From the NCBI GenBank assembly GCA_963764315.1, contig CAVXSB010000002.1, forward strand, positions 434,001-498,000: DNA of 64,000 nt, read 5' to 3'. The notes under the pieces are model-generated. The model was not told the origin of the DNA. It saw only the letters and a list, made by a program, of their open reading frames with translations, and ran no database searches. The position numbers and the translations under genes are program-made. The stretch comes from DATLWN01 sp963764315. Lineage in GTDB: Bacteria > Pseudomonadota > Zetaproteobacteria > Mariprofundales > Mariprofundaceae. Positions within the stretch are counted from its first letter, which is position 1, and every line of letters starts with the position of its first letter. Positions 49,736 to 58,790 of the stretch are shown here, piece by piece.

Positions 49736-50935
49736 TCATACAGATTCATACATGTAATCCCGGGTCAGGGGCAAGGCCTGCATGCCCAGATCGTGCGTCA
49801 CCAAGATCTGGTGCACCGCGACCCAGTTGTGGCGGAACGCATAGGCACTGCCGGCCAGGTAGACGCGCCAGATGCGATACAGCCGCTCGTCCACCATACT
49901 GCGGATCTGTGCCTCGGCCGCCTCGAAGCGTTCGGCCCAGCGCGCCAGCGTCATATCATAGTGACGGCGAAGATTCTCGATATCCGTTGCCTCGAGTCCT
50001 GCCGCCGCCATCTGCTTCAGCACCACACTGATATGCGGCAGCTCCCCGTTCGGAAACACATAACGGTCGATGAATCCACCGCCCCCCCAGGGTACCTCGG
50101 CGGAATCGGGATCCGTGGAGGTGATACCGTGGATCAGGGCAACGCCCTCCGGGGCCAGCAATTGGTGCACCTTGTCGAAGTAGCCGCGCAGGTTGTTCAA
50201 CCCCACATGCTCGAACATGCCGACACTGACGATGCGATCGAACTGCCCCCCGACATCGCGGTAGTCCTCGATGCGCACCTCGCAGCGATCAGCGAGGCCT
50301 CGCTCTCGGATACGCTCATTGGCCAGGTCATACTGGTTCTGCGACAGCGTGACGCCCACGGCCTGGACGCCGTAGCGCTCGGCCGCCCGCATGACCAGCG
50401 CCCCCCAACCGCAACCGATATCCAGCAGCTTATTCCCCGGCCGCAGGCGAAGCTTACGCAGGATATGATCCATCTTCTGTTCCTGGGCCGCATCGAGGCT
50501 GTCGTCGGCATGGCGGAAATATGCGCAGGAGTAGACCATGTGTTGATCCAGCCACTGCGCATAGAACTCGTTGGACACGTCGTAATGATAGGTGATGGCC
50601 TCGGCGTCCTGCTTTCGCGTGTGCCGCGCCGGTCGCAGCATGCGGCGCAGGGGCTCGCCCACCGACTGCCCAAGCGAGGACAGCCGCGCCGCCACATCGA
50701 TGATATCCATGACATTGCCCTCGACATCCAGCTCGCCCTCGACATAGGCATAGCCGAGGCTATCGAGACTGGGGCTGAACAGATGTCTGAGGCCGGCCAG
50801 CGAGGGGGTGGAGATCGTCACCCGCGGCCGTTCCCCCAGATCGAACTCCGACCCGTTCCACAGTCGCAGCCGAACCGGCACATCCTTGGCACGCATCGTC
50901 GCCGCGAATTGCTGAAGTTTCTTCTCCCAAAACAC
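49736..50935 (-). CDS. cfa: Cyclopropane-fatty-acyl-phospholipid synthase
   Basis: SAM-dependent formation of cyclopropane rings on membrane fatty acids, linked to acid and salt tolerance. 399 aa. A lipid-binding N-domain precedes the methyltransferase core with YHYDVSNEFYAQWLD, MVYSCAYF (active-site Cys), LDIGCGWGALV (SAM) and FDRIVSVGMFEHVG. The GTG at 50935 with AGGAGGG just upstream is preferred. An ATG at 51001 would add 22 poor residues. Divergent from the diguanylate cyclase gene. Confidence 0.93.
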   Translation of the reverse strand: MFWEKKLQQFAATMRAKDVPVRLRLWNGSEFDLGERPRVTISTPSLAGLRHLFSPSLDSLGYAYVEGELDVEGNVMDIIDVAARLSSLGQSVGEPLRRMLRPARHTRKQDAEAITYHYDVSNEFYAQWLDQHMVYSCAYFRHADDSLDAAQEQKMDHILRKLRLRPGNKLLDIGCGWGALVMRAAERYGVQAVGVTLSQNQYDLANERIRERGLADRCEVRIEDYRDVGGQFDRIVSVGMFEHVGLNNLRGYFDKVHQLLAPEGVALIHGITSTDPDSAEVPWGGGGFIDRYVFPNGELPHISVVLKQMAAAGLEATDIENLRRHYDMTLARWAERFEAAEAQIRSMVDERLYRIWRVYLAGSAYAFRHNWVAVHQILVTHDLGMQALPLTRDYMYESV

Positions 50936-51190
50936 GCTGCCCTCCTTCGCCCGTATTAAGTGGCATCCGTGGTAGCATTTGGCCAAATACGCCCATGCCA
51001 CCGGAAATTTTCAGTATAGACCGTTATGCGATAGCCATGGCGCATGTGCCCGCTTTGCATGGGGATGACCTGGCCTGCCGCTGGATATTCCAGTTGACGG
51101 TTGAATGCGCGGGGAAATTGCGCGACCATGGATGCGCTCCTCATGGCGTGGCGATCGGCCATGGAAGCAGAGGGAGGGGTCCGGCCCGAC

Positions 51191-52417
51191 ATGCTGCTCG
51201 ACAACCACACCCTGATCTTTTCGCTGATGCTGGTCTCGGCCATGATGTCCATCGGCTTGTTCGTCGTCGCCACCCAGAACGAGCGCGAAGGGCTTCGCCG
51301 CTGGGGCGCGGCCATGGCTGTCATGACCCTCGGCTGGATCCTCGTGGAGGCGCGGGGCCAAATTCCGGACATCGCCTCGATCGCGCTCGCCAACGCCCTG
51401 TTTTCCACGGCCATCTCGCTGCAGGTCGCCGCCATCTATGAATTCCGCGGCCTTCCCTGGCCGCGCTGGCCGTGCATCATGCCGGTCGTCGCCATCGTAG
51501 TGATATTCGCCGCCCTGCCCCTGCATGATATGCGCGGACACTTTGTCGCCAGTAGCCTCATCTATGGCGCTCAGTATAGCTTCCTGGCCTTCACGCTGTA
51601 CGAGGATCGGGCTGCCCGCAGCGGCCATGCATGGTGGCTGATCTTTCTCACCACCATCATGGCCCTGCCCATCATGGCCCTGCGCGGGCTGGGAGCGTAT
51701 TTCAGCCACATCAAATTCGCTGACCTGCAATCCCGGACTGTGCCCAATGACATACAATTGACCATCTTTGTCTGCGTCATGATCATGATCACCCTGGGGT
51801 CCCTCGGCTTTATCCTGATGATCAAGGAACGCACCGATCGCGAGATCCGCAAGTTGGCGCTGACCGATCCGCTGACGGGGGTATTGAACCGCCGCGCCTT
51901 CATGGACCACGCGGAACAGGAACTGGCATTCGCGCAGCGCAACCACCTGCCGCTATCCGTGATCATGCTGGACGTCGATCATTTCAAGGCTATCAACGAT
52001 AAGCACGGCCATCTCGTCGGCGACCTGGTCCTGGTCAAGCTGGTGCAACACCTTGCCCGACGCCTGCGCGCACAGGACGTCATCGGTCGCTACGGCGGGG
52101 AGGAATTCTGCATCCTGTTACCGGGCACCGGTGACGCCGGCGTACATACGGTTGCCGAATCGCTGCGCCAGGTCGTCGAGACCGCAACGCTCGCCAAGGG
52201 CATCGGCATGACGATCAGCCTCGGTATCAGCGTCTACACGCCCTCGCCCGAACATCGGGGCATCGATTTCTCGTCGCTGCTCGAGGATGCGGATAATGCC
52301 CTGTATCAGGCCAAACGGGAGGGCCGAAACCGGACGATCCGGAGCCAGGTGAAACTAAGAGCGGCCACGGCCGACCCCGCAGTCCACTATCCCATTCCCG
52401 CAAAGGAGCAGACATGA
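51191..52417 (+). CDS. Membrane-bound diguanylate cyclase
   Basis: About 408 aa. Six to seven hydrophobic helices (about 5-210) form a MASE-like sensor, followed by a GGDEF domain with intact GGEEF at 302-306 and an RxxD inhibitory site (RAQD, 293-296). It should produce c-di-GMP in response to a membrane or periplasmic signal. The start is uncertain: ATGs at 51128 and 51161 are in frame too, and I chose 51191 as the first residue of the membrane part. Its stop overlaps the start of a 38-residue ORF. Confidence 0.9.
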   Translation: MLLDNHTLIFSLMLVSAMMSIGLFVVATQNEREGLRRWGAAMAVMTLGWILVEARGQIPDIASIALANALFSTAISLQVAAIYEFRGLPWPRWPCIMPVVAIVVIFAALPLHDMRGHFVASSLIYGAQYSFLAFTLYEDRAARSGHAWWLIFLTTIMALPIMALRGLGAYFSHIKFADLQSRTVPNDIQLTIFVCVMIMITLGSLGFILMIKERTDREIRKLALTDPLTGVLNRRAFMDHAEQELAFAQRNHLPLSVIMLDVDHFKAINDKHGHLVGDLVLVKLVQHLARRLRAQDVIGRYGGEEFCILLPGTGDAGVHTVAESLRQVVETATLAKGIGMTISLGISVYTPSPEHRGIDFSSLLEDADNALYQAKREGRNRTIRSQVKLRAATADPAVHYPIPAKEQT

Positions 52418-52530
52418 ATCCCTTCATCAAGGTCATTCTCATCATCCTCACCGTCACCGCAATCGTCTGGGCCATGGACACGCTGATGACCGAGCATGTC
52501 ATCGGCAAGTTCACCGGGAACAGAGGGTAG
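52414..52530 (+). CDS. 38-residue membrane peptide coupled to the cyclase gene
   Basis: A tiny frame starting with an ATG that overlaps the cyclase stop (ATGA), preceded by AAAGGAG at six bases, a better ribosome site than that of the cyclase itself. The product (MNPFIKVILIILTVTAIVWA at the start) has one hydrophobic helix and a short polar tail. Not recognised; possibly a regulator or stabiliser of the cyclase. Confidence 0.6.
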   Translation: MNPFIKVILIILTVTAIVWAMDTLMTEHVIGKFTGNRG

Positions 52531-52564
52531 GCAACTGACGTCGCATGTCCTCAACCATCGGAAT

Positions 52565-52948
52565 TCAGACGGGGAACGGCAACGGCGAGCGTGTGGATGC
52601 CACCGCCACGATATAGGCGAACACGATGAGCGCCGCTAACCAGGCGGCGCGCCGGATATGCATGGTACGGCCCAGGCGCATGACGACGAAGCCGAGGTAG
52701 ATGTAGACCGCCACGGCCGCAAGCTTCGCAGTCAGCCACGCGGACTCGAACGGCACCTTGTGCAGCCACCAGGCGAGCGCGACGCCGCTGGCCAGCAGCA
52801 GCATATCCACGGTATCCGGCACGATGCGGGACCACAGCCTCGATGCCACGGGTTTCCGGCGCAGCACGCGCCCTCCCCGCCAGACGAACAGCCCGAGCGA
52901 CAGCGAGGCACAACCGGCATGGAACCCTTTCAGTACCGCAATATCCAC
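52565..52948 (-). CDS. SirB2 family membrane protein
   Basis: 127 aa, four helices (about 2-22, 43-62, 69-88, 101-118). LKGFHAGCASLSLGLFVWRG, TVDMLLLASGVALAW and WLTAKLAAVAVYIYLGFVVMR match the SirB family. The name comes from invasion-gene effects in Salmonella; the biochemical role is unknown. The GTG at 52948 follows a long G-run that can serve as a ribosome site. The frame continues further upstream, but without family similarity. Confidence 0.8.
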   Translation of the reverse strand: MDIAVLKGFHAGCASLSLGLFVWRGGRVLRRKPVASRLWSRIVPDTVDMLLLASGVALAWWLHKVPFESAWLTAKLAAVAVYIYLGFVVMRLGRTMHIRRAAWLAALIVFAYIVAVASTRSPLPFPV

Positions 52949-53066
52949 GCCCCCCCCAACATCAAGCCCCGATCGCCACACGCAGCGAACAAGGTCAAGC
53001 GATTGAACAACGATACGCCAAAGACAGGGGGAGGTGAAACATGCATGGATCGGCAGTGACTCGTGA

Positions 53067-53107
53067 CTAAACAAACAAGGGGCCGCGGCATGACCGCGAC
53101 CCCTTTT
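53067..53107 (-). terminator. Terminator of tRNA-Met
   Basis: Just after the tRNA on the minus strand, AAGGGG and CGCGG stems pair with CCGCG and CCCCTT around a five-base loop with one mismatch. It is followed by TTGTTTGTTT. The plus strand has TTTT after the stem, so it may work both ways. Confidence 0.75.
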
Positions 53108-53110
53108 CAT

Positions 53111-53187
53111 TGGTGGCGCTTCAGGGACTCGAACCCCGGACACGCGGATTATGATTCCGCTGCTCTAACCAACTGAGCTAAAGCGCC
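53111..53187 (-). tRNA. tRNA-Met (anticodon CAT, elongator type)
   Basis: 77-nt tRNA with encoded CCA. Acceptor GGCGCTT/AAGCGCC, D-loop AGCTCAGTTGGTTAGAGC, anticodon stem GCGGA/TCCGC around ATCATAA, T-arm CGGGGTTCGAGTCCCTG. The features (G-C at the end of the acceptor, no three G-C initiator pairs) fit elongator Met. Ile2 with a modified CAT cannot be fully excluded. Confidence 0.95.
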
Positions 53188-53199
53188 GTAAGGAGGCGC

Positions 53200-53227
53200 A
53201 TTGTATGGCGCGGAAGGCCGCCGTCAA
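53200..53227 (-). promoter_or_regulatory. Promoter of tRNA-Met
   Basis: On the minus strand TTGACG (53227-53222), a 16-base spacer and TACAAT (53205-53200), followed by a GC-rich discriminator. The tRNA starts 12 bases after the -10. Confidence 0.75.
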
Positions 53228-53253
53228 CGCCCCGTCAAGCCCAATCGAAGCAA

Positions 53254-54777
53254 TCATGCCGGCTGCGGCGCAGGCGGGCGATTACTGCGCATCAGCCATA
53301 CCAGCGGCATCGTCACCAGCGCTAGGATCATCATGATCTTGAAATCGTTCAGATAACCGATCAGCTCGGCCTGCCGGCTCACCACCCCGTTCAACGCCGC
53401 CAGGCCCTGCGGGCTCGAAGGATCCATAGCCGATGGCAGCCCCTGCCTCCAGAACCAGGGATTGAACGGGTTCACATATTCACCGAGGTTCTGGTGATTG
53501 ATCTGGGCGAAGCGGTCGAGCTGGGTGAACATGATCGAGATGCCGATGCTGCTGCCGATGTTGCGCATGAGGCTGAACACCGAGGCCGCCTCGTTGCGAT
53601 GCTCCGGCGCCAGTGTGGCGTAGGCGACCGTGGACAACGGCACGAAGATGCAGCCCAGGCCGATGCCCTGCACGATGCCGGTGCGCACAACATCCATGAT
53701 GCCGACATCCAGATTGAAGCCGCTCATCTCCCACAGCGATTCGGCGGTCAGGGCGAAACCGACCATCATGATCGGGCGCGCGTCATAGCGCTTAAGCAGA
53801 CGCCCAACGACGAGCATCGCCAGCATGGTACCGAAGCCGCGCGGCGCCAGTACCAGGCCGGTGGTCAGTACCGGGTATCCGAGCAGGCTCTGCAGGAACG
53901 GCGGCATCAACGCCAGGGTCGAGAACAGGATGATGCCGACGATGAAAATGAACACCAGCGAGCTGGCGTAGTTACGATCTTTCAACAGACGCAGATCGAG
54001 GAAGGGATGTTTCGTCGTTGCGGCATGCACCAGGAATGCGTACAGGCCGTACGCCGCCAGCGCCGCCTCGATCAGGATCTCGGTCGACGAGAACCAGTCC
54101 ATGCGCTGACCGCGATCCAGCACCAGCTGCAGCGCCGAGATGGCAAGGCTGAGCAGAAAGAAGCCCAGAAAATCGAAGGGCACATCGCCCCGCCGCTTCG
54201 TCTCGGGCACGAAGCCCAGGATCAGGGTCGCCGCCAACAGGCCGACCGGCAGGTTGATGAAGAACACCCAGCGCCAGTTCGCGAATTCGGTCAGGTAACC
54301 GCCCAGTGTCGGCCCCAGGATCGGCCCGATCATGATGCCCACCCCCCACAGTGCCATGGCCGAGCCATGTTTCTCCCTGGGATAGGTATCGAGCAGGATG
54401 GCCTGGGAAAGCGGCACCAGGGCGGCGCCTGCCAGGCCCTGCAGCATGCGGAAGAACACCATCTCCGTCAGCGATTGCGCCAGTCCGCACATCATCGAGG
54501 TGACCGTGAAGATCACCACCGACCACAGGAACACGCGCCTGCGCCCAAGCCGGGCGCTGATCCAGCCCGTCACCGGCGTCATCACCGCCGCCGCCACGAT
54601 GTAGGAGGTCAGCACCCAGGAGATCTCGTCACGCGTGGCCGAAAGTCCGCCCTGCATGTACGGAAGCGCCACATTGACGATGGTGGTGTCCAACACCTGC
54701 ATCACCGTCGCCAGCATGATGGCGAAGGTGATCACCCCCTGGCGCAGCTCGATGTCCTCGCTTCGGGGCAGGGCCAT
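53254..54777 (-). CDS. emrB: DHA2-family multidrug efflux permease (EmrB-like)
   Basis: 507 aa, 14 predicted helices. Major facilitator with LDTTIVNVALPYMQGGL (motif D1) in helix 1, GRRRVFLWSVVIF (motif A) and GPILGPTLGGYL (motif C). It pumps drugs or toxic compounds with EmrA across the envelope. It starts one base after the emrA stop. Confidence 0.92.
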   Translation of the reverse strand: MALPRSEDIELRQGVITFAIMLATVMQVLDTTIVNVALPYMQGGLSATRDEISWVLTSYIVAAAVMTPVTGWISARLGRRRVFLWSVVIFTVTSMMCGLAQSLTEMVFFRMLQGLAGAALVPLSQAILLDTYPREKHGSAMALWGVGIMIGPILGPTLGGYLTEFANWRWVFFINLPVGLLAATLILGFVPETKRRGDVPFDFLGFFLLSLAISALQLVLDRGQRMDWFSSTEILIEAALAAYGLYAFLVHAATTKHPFLDLRLLKDRNYASSLVFIFIVGIILFSTLALMPPFLQSLLGYPVLTTGLVLAPRGFGTMLAMLVVGRLLKRYDARPIMMVGFALTAESLWEMSGFNLDVGIMDVVRTGIVQGIGLGCIFVPLSTVAYATLAPEHRNEAASVFSLMRNIGSSIGISIMFTQLDRFAQINHQNLGEYVNPFNPWFWRQGLPSAMDPSSPQGLAALNGVVSRQAELIGYLNDFKIMMILALVTMPLVWLMRSNRPPAPQPA

Positions 54778-54778
54778 G

Positions 54779-55846
54779 TCAGTGAGCTGGTGGGACTTCG
54801 GCCACCGACCAGGCTTCGGGATGCGAGGTATAGATGCGCACCTCGGCGCTCATGCCGCTGCGCAGCGGCGGTGCCCCGGCCGGCTCCTGCAGGTCTAGGC
54901 GCACGGTGACGCGCTGCACCACCTTGACCCAGTTGCCCGACGAGTTCTGTGCCGGCAGCAGCGAGAACTCCGATCCGGTGGCGGGGCTGATGCTCGTCAC
55001 CCTGGCCTTCCATACCTGCCCGGGATAGGTGTCGATCTCGACGCGCGCCGATTGCCCCGGACGCACCTTCTCGAGATCCGTTTCCTTCATATGCGCCTCG
55101 ACATAGTGATGCACGGACACCAACGGGAACAGCGACCTGCCGGCTTCCACATAATCGCCGGGACGCACCGGCAATGGCCCGACGACGGCATCCATCGGCG
55201 CATAGACGCGTGTCTTCTTCAGACGAAGGGCTGCCTCGTCCCGCTCGGCCTGGGCCTGGCGGTAGCTGGAGAACTGCTCCACCGGCTTGTCCGGGTCCAC
55301 CCCGAGCTTGGCCTTGACCACCGCCAGCTCACGCTGGGCGATCTGCTGCGCCATCTTGGCATCGACCAGGTGCTGGTGTGCATCGTCCAGCTGTGAGGCC
55401 GAGGCAAAGCCGGGCTTGGCCAGCCGCCGGCTGCGCTCGTAGGCGCGCTGGTAATAGGCGATGTCGGAAGTGGCGCGCGCCAGCTCCGCAATCTTCTGGT
55501 GGTACTGGGCGCGCAGCGATTCCAGGTCGCTCACAACCGAGGCCAGATGCGCCTCGGCGGCGTCGAGTGCCAGCTGGTACGGTTCGGGATCGAGTTGCAG
55601 CAGCAGCGTGCCGGCCTTGACGCGCTCGTGTTCGTGCACCGGCAACGACACCAGTCGACCGCCAACCTCGGTGGCCACGTACACCTTGTGCGCCTCGACA
55701 TAGGCATCCTCGGTGGAGGCATAGAACAGGGTCTGGATGTAGAAATAGCCGCCGATGATCAGGACGAGCGCCGGCACGCCGACGAGCAACAGGCGCCGGC
55801 GCTGCACCGGCGACAGCCTTCCGAACAGGGATGCGATCCGTTTCAT
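54779..55846 (-). CDS. emrA: HlyD/EmrA-type membrane fusion protein
   Basis: 355 aa. One N-terminal transmembrane helix (about 20-38), a biotinyl-lipoyl-like half-motif (VGGRLVSLPVHEHERVKAGTLLLQLD), a long coiled-coil hairpin (about 95-210), and the second lipoyl and beta-barrel part (VYAPMDAVVGPLPVRPGDYV). It bridges EmrB to an outer-membrane channel; no tolC gene is adjacent. The ATG overlaps the marR stop. Confidence 0.93.
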   Translation of the reverse strand: MKRIASLFGRLSPVQRRRLLLVGVPALVLIIGGYFYIQTLFYASTEDAYVEAHKVYVATEVGGRLVSLPVHEHERVKAGTLLLQLDPEPYQLALDAAEAHLASVVSDLESLRAQYHQKIAELARATSDIAYYQRAYERSRRLAKPGFASASQLDDAHQHLVDAKMAQQIAQRELAVVKAKLGVDPDKPVEQFSSYRQAQAERDEAALRLKKTRVYAPMDAVVGPLPVRPGDYVEAGRSLFPLVSVHHYVEAHMKETDLEKVRPGQSARVEIDTYPGQVWKARVTSISPATGSEFSLLPAQNSSGNWVKVVQRVTVRLDLQEPAGAPPLRSGMSAEVRIYTSHPEAWSVAEVPPAH

Positions 55847-56313
55847 GCCCCCGTCTCCTTGTTTGTTCCCGCTGTACATTCCAGCGAGATCAGGTTTGTC
55901 TTGATGCGCTCCAGCATGTCCAGCAGATGCTCGAACTCGGCGGGCGGGATACCCGCCACCGCCTCGGCGCGGATGCCGCTGGAGATCTCCTGCAGGGAAT
56001 CGAGCATCGGGTGCACCTTGTCGGTCAGATACAGGCAGCGGGCGCGGCGATCGGACGGGTGCGGCCGTCGCTCCACCCAGCCGTCCGCCTCCAGCCGGTC
56101 GATCAGCCGTGCCAGCGTGATAGGCTGGATGTCCATCAACTGGGCGATGCAGGCCTGGGTGGCGCCCTCGTTGCGGTCCAGATGGAACAGCACCGACCAC
56201 TGGGCCCGCGTCAGGCCCAGTACCTGCGCCCGGCGGTCGAAACGCCGGCGCATCAGGCGGGCGACATCGTGCAGCAAAAAGCCGAGCTTGCGGGCATAGG
56301 GGTCGTTGGCCAT
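55843..56313 (-). CDS. MarR-family transcriptional regulator
   Basis: 156 aa. Winged-helix of the MarR type with the recognition region IAQLMDIQPITLARLIDRLEADGWVERR and wing HPSDRRARCLYLT. It is first in the marR-emrA-emrB operon and probably represses it until a ligand binds. A palindrome upstream overlapping a -10 box is a candidate operator. Confidence 0.92.
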   Translation of the reverse strand: MANDPYARKLGFLLHDVARLMRRRFDRRAQVLGLTRAQWSVLFHLDRNEGATQACIAQLMDIQPITLARLIDRLEADGWVERRPHPSDRRARCLYLTDKVHPMLDSLQEISSGIRAEAVAGIPPAEFEHLLDMLERIKTNLISLECTAGTNKETGA

Positions 56314-56332
56314 CGCGAAATAATATGCGCTG

Positions 56333-56345
56333 GCTTATTATAAGC
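56333..56345. promoter_or_regulatory. Candidate MarR operator overlapping the -10 box
   Basis: GCTTAT-T-ATAAGC, a 13-base palindrome 19 bases before the marR start. On the minus strand it contains TATAAT (56342-56337), so binding would block polymerase. No clear -35 was found. Confidence 0.6.
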
Positions 56346-56425
56346 AAGCTCATCATTTCTGGGGCCGTTGGCTTTCCCTCCCCTGCATGCCATCATCGCC
56401 CTCTACCGATACAGTGAGGGGTACC

Positions 56426-57451
56426 ATGTCCGATCAAGAAACCGGCAAACCGATGCGCGTACTCTCCGGCATGCGGTCCACCGGCCGCCTGCACCTGGGG
56501 CATCTGAAGGGCGTGCTGGAAAACTGGTTGCAGTTACAGCACCAGCACCGCTGTTTCTTTTTCGCCGCCGACTGGCATGCGCTGACCACCGATTACGCCA
56601 CGCCGGACATCGTGCGCCGCACGATCTGGGACATGCTGATCGACTGGCTGGCCGTCGGCATCGACCCGGACAAGAGCACCGTGTTCATCCAGTCCGAGGT
56701 CCCCGAACATGCGGAGTTGCACCTGCTGTTCTCCTTCATCACGCCTCTGTCGTGGCTGGAGCGCGTGCCGACCTACAAAGACCAGATCGAGCAGCTCCGG
56801 GAGAAGGACCTCGGCACCTACGGCTTCCTCGGCTACCCGCTGCTGCAGTCGGCCGACATCCTGATCTACCTAGCCGACGCGGTGCCGGTCGGCGAGGACC
56901 AGGTGGCCCACGTAGAGCTGACGCGCGAGGTCGCCCGTCGCTTTAACCATCTGTACCGCAAGCCGGATCAGCCGCTGTTCCCGGAGCCGAAGGCGCTGCT
57001 GATGCCGGCCTCGAAGATGCCGGGACTGGACGGGCGCAAGATGAGCAAGTCCTACGGCAATACCATCGACATCGCCGAGGAATGGGGCACAACCGAGAAG
57101 AAGGTGAAAACCATGCCCACCGACCCGGCGCGGGTGAAGCGCACCGATCCCGGCACGCCCGAGAAATGCCCCGTCTGGGACTTCCACAAGATCTACGCCA
57201 CCGAGGAAGAGCGCGCCTGGGTGCGGGAGGGCTGCACCACGGCCGGCATTGGCTGCCTGGAGTGCAAACAGGTGTTCCTGAAGCATCTGGAGGAAGAGCT
57301 GCAGCCGATCCGCGATCGCCGTGCCGATATCGCCTCCCGCCCCGACGATCTGCACGACATCGTGCGCGCCGGCAACGAGCGTGCCCGGCACGAGGCGGCC
57401 CGCACCATGGACAAGGTACGGCGCGCCCTGAAGATGGACTACCGCGTTTGA
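56426..57451 (+). CDS. trpS: Tryptophanyl-tRNA synthetase
   Basis: Class I aminoacyl-tRNA synthetase, 341 aa. HxGH motif (HLGH at 23-26), KMSKS at 205-209, LQSADILIYLADAVPVGEDQ between them. The ATG at 56426 has GAGGGG upstream. First gene of the conserved trpS-scpA-scpB-rluB run; its stop overlaps the scpA TTG. Confidence 0.96.
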   Translation: MSDQETGKPMRVLSGMRSTGRLHLGHLKGVLENWLQLQHQHRCFFFAADWHALTTDYATPDIVRRTIWDMLIDWLAVGIDPDKSTVFIQSEVPEHAELHLLFSFITPLSWLERVPTYKDQIEQLREKDLGTYGFLGYPLLQSADILIYLADAVPVGEDQVAHVELTREVARRFNHLYRKPDQPLFPEPKALLMPASKMPGLDGRKMSKSYGNTIDIAEEWGTTEKKVKTMPTDPARVKRTDPGTPEKCPVWDFHKIYATEEERAWVREGCTTAGIGCLECKQVFLKHLEEELQPIRDRRADIASRPDDLHDIVRAGNERARHEAARTMDKVRRALKMDYRV

Positions 57452-58206
57452 GCACCCCCGAGATCGCGAACCCGGTCTCCACCCTGCTGCTGCCGCCGGT
57501 GCAGCTGGAAGCCTTCGAGGGACCGCTGGATGTGCTGCTGCATCTGATCCGCAGCCAGAAGATGAACATCTTCGACATCCCCATCGCCCGCCTCACCGCG
57601 CAGTATCTGGAGATACTCGAGGCCCAGGCGGAGATGGACCTGGATGTGGCCGGCGATTACCTGGTCATGGCCAGCACCCTGATGCAACTGAAGAGCCGCA
57701 TGCTGCTGCCACGCCCGGAGCTAGACGAGGAAGGCAACGCCATCGATCCGCGCCAGGAACTGGTGGCGCAATTGATCGCTTACGAGCAGTACCGGCTGCT
57801 CGCCGAACAGCTCGACGAGCGCCCGCGCATCGGCCGCGACGTATTCCTGCGCCCGATCTTCCCGGAAGCCAAGGAGGTGGAACGCCCCCTACCCGAGGCC
57901 GATCTCGATGCGCTGCTGACGGCCTTCCGCCAGGTGCTGAAGCGCGTCGGCGGCGAGGTGCGCCATCACATCTTCACCGATACCATGAGCGTGCGCGAGC
58001 AGATGAGCTTCGTTATGGACCGCCTGCGCCGCGGCGGCGTGCAGCTCGACGAGCTGCTGCGCGAGATGCCGGGACGCGAGGCGCTGGTGACGACGGTGCT
58101 GGCCATCCTGGAGCTGTGGCGCCAGCAGGCCGTGTCCGTGGTGCAGAGCGAATGCTACGGATCGATCACCCTGCTGCCGAAATCGGACGCCGAGGAGGAG
58201 ACATGA
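57448..58206 (+). CDS. scpA: Segregation and condensation protein ScpA
   Basis: Kleisin subunit of the SMC-ScpAB condensin, 252 aa. N-terminal LEAFEGPLDVLLHLIRSQKMNIFDIPIARLTAQYL (about 14-48) contacts the SMC neck, and the C-terminal winged helix (LVTTVLAILELWRQQAV) contacts the SMC head. The TTG at 57448 overlaps the trpS stop (TTGA). Confidence 0.94.
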   Translation: MSTPEIANPVSTLLLPPVQLEAFEGPLDVLLHLIRSQKMNIFDIPIARLTAQYLEILEAQAEMDLDVAGDYLVMASTLMQLKSRMLLPRPELDEEGNAIDPRQELVAQLIAYEQYRLLAEQLDERPRIGRDVFLRPIFPEAKEVERPLPEADLDALLTAFRQVLKRVGGEVRHHIFTDTMSVREQMSFVMDRLRRGGVQLDELLREMPGREALVTTVLAILELWRQQAVSVVQSECYGSITLLPKSDAEEET

Positions 58207-58790
58207 GCCTGGCCAACCGCATCGAGGCCCTGATCCTGGCCAGCGACGAGCCGCTGACCATGGTCAGGCTGCGCAACCTGCTGGGCGAAGATACCGCCTC
58301 CGCCGACATCCGCGCCGTAATCTCCGAGCTCGAGGCCCATTATGCCGAGCGCGGCATCCGTCTGGTGCAGGTGGGCGGCGGCTGGCAACTGCGTACCGCC
58401 CCCGAATATGCCGCCTTCGTGCACCAACTCTGGCAGACCCGGCCGCCGAAGCTGTCTCGCTCCGCTCTGGAGACCCTGGCCATCATCGCCTACCGCCAGC
58501 CGACGACGCGCGCCGAGATCGAACAGCTGCGCGGACTGAAGGTATCCTCGAACATCATCGCCGGCCTGCAGGAGCGCAGCTGGATCAAGGTCGTCGGGCG
58601 CAAGGAGGTGCCGGGCCGCCCGCACCTGTACGGCACCGGCCGCCAGTTCCTGGTCGACTTCGGCCTGAACTCGCTGCGCGACCTGCCGGAATCCTCCCAA
58701 TTGCTCGACGATGAAGAATGGAACGCATCGATTGAAAACACCGACACCCCGCCCGACCCGACCGAAAACGAAGCGCCCGCAGAGGCCTGA
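58203..58790 (+). CDS. scpB: Segregation and condensation protein ScpB
   Basis: 195 aa, two winged-helix domains (about 1-80 and 85-165). IEALILASDEPLTMVRL at the start, LSRSALETLAIIAYRQPTTRAEIEQLRG and GRPHLYGTGRQFL are family hallmarks. It binds ScpA in the condensin. The ATG at 58203 overlaps the scpA stop and has GAGGAG upstream. Confidence 0.95.
   Translation: MSLANRIEALILASDEPLTMVRLRNLLGEDTASADIRAVISELEAHYAERGIRLVQVGGGWQLRTAPEYAAFVHQLWQTRPPKLSRSALETLAIIAYRQPTTRAEIEQLRGLKVSSNIIAGLQERSWIKVVGRKEVPGRPHLYGTGRQFLVDFGLNSLRDLPESSQLLDDEEWNASIENTDTPPDPTENEAPAEA

Noticed and set aside
49106..50959. 617-codon open frame on the plus strand
   Set aside because: Antisense to cfa and its downstream gene; composition is that of a codon shadow.
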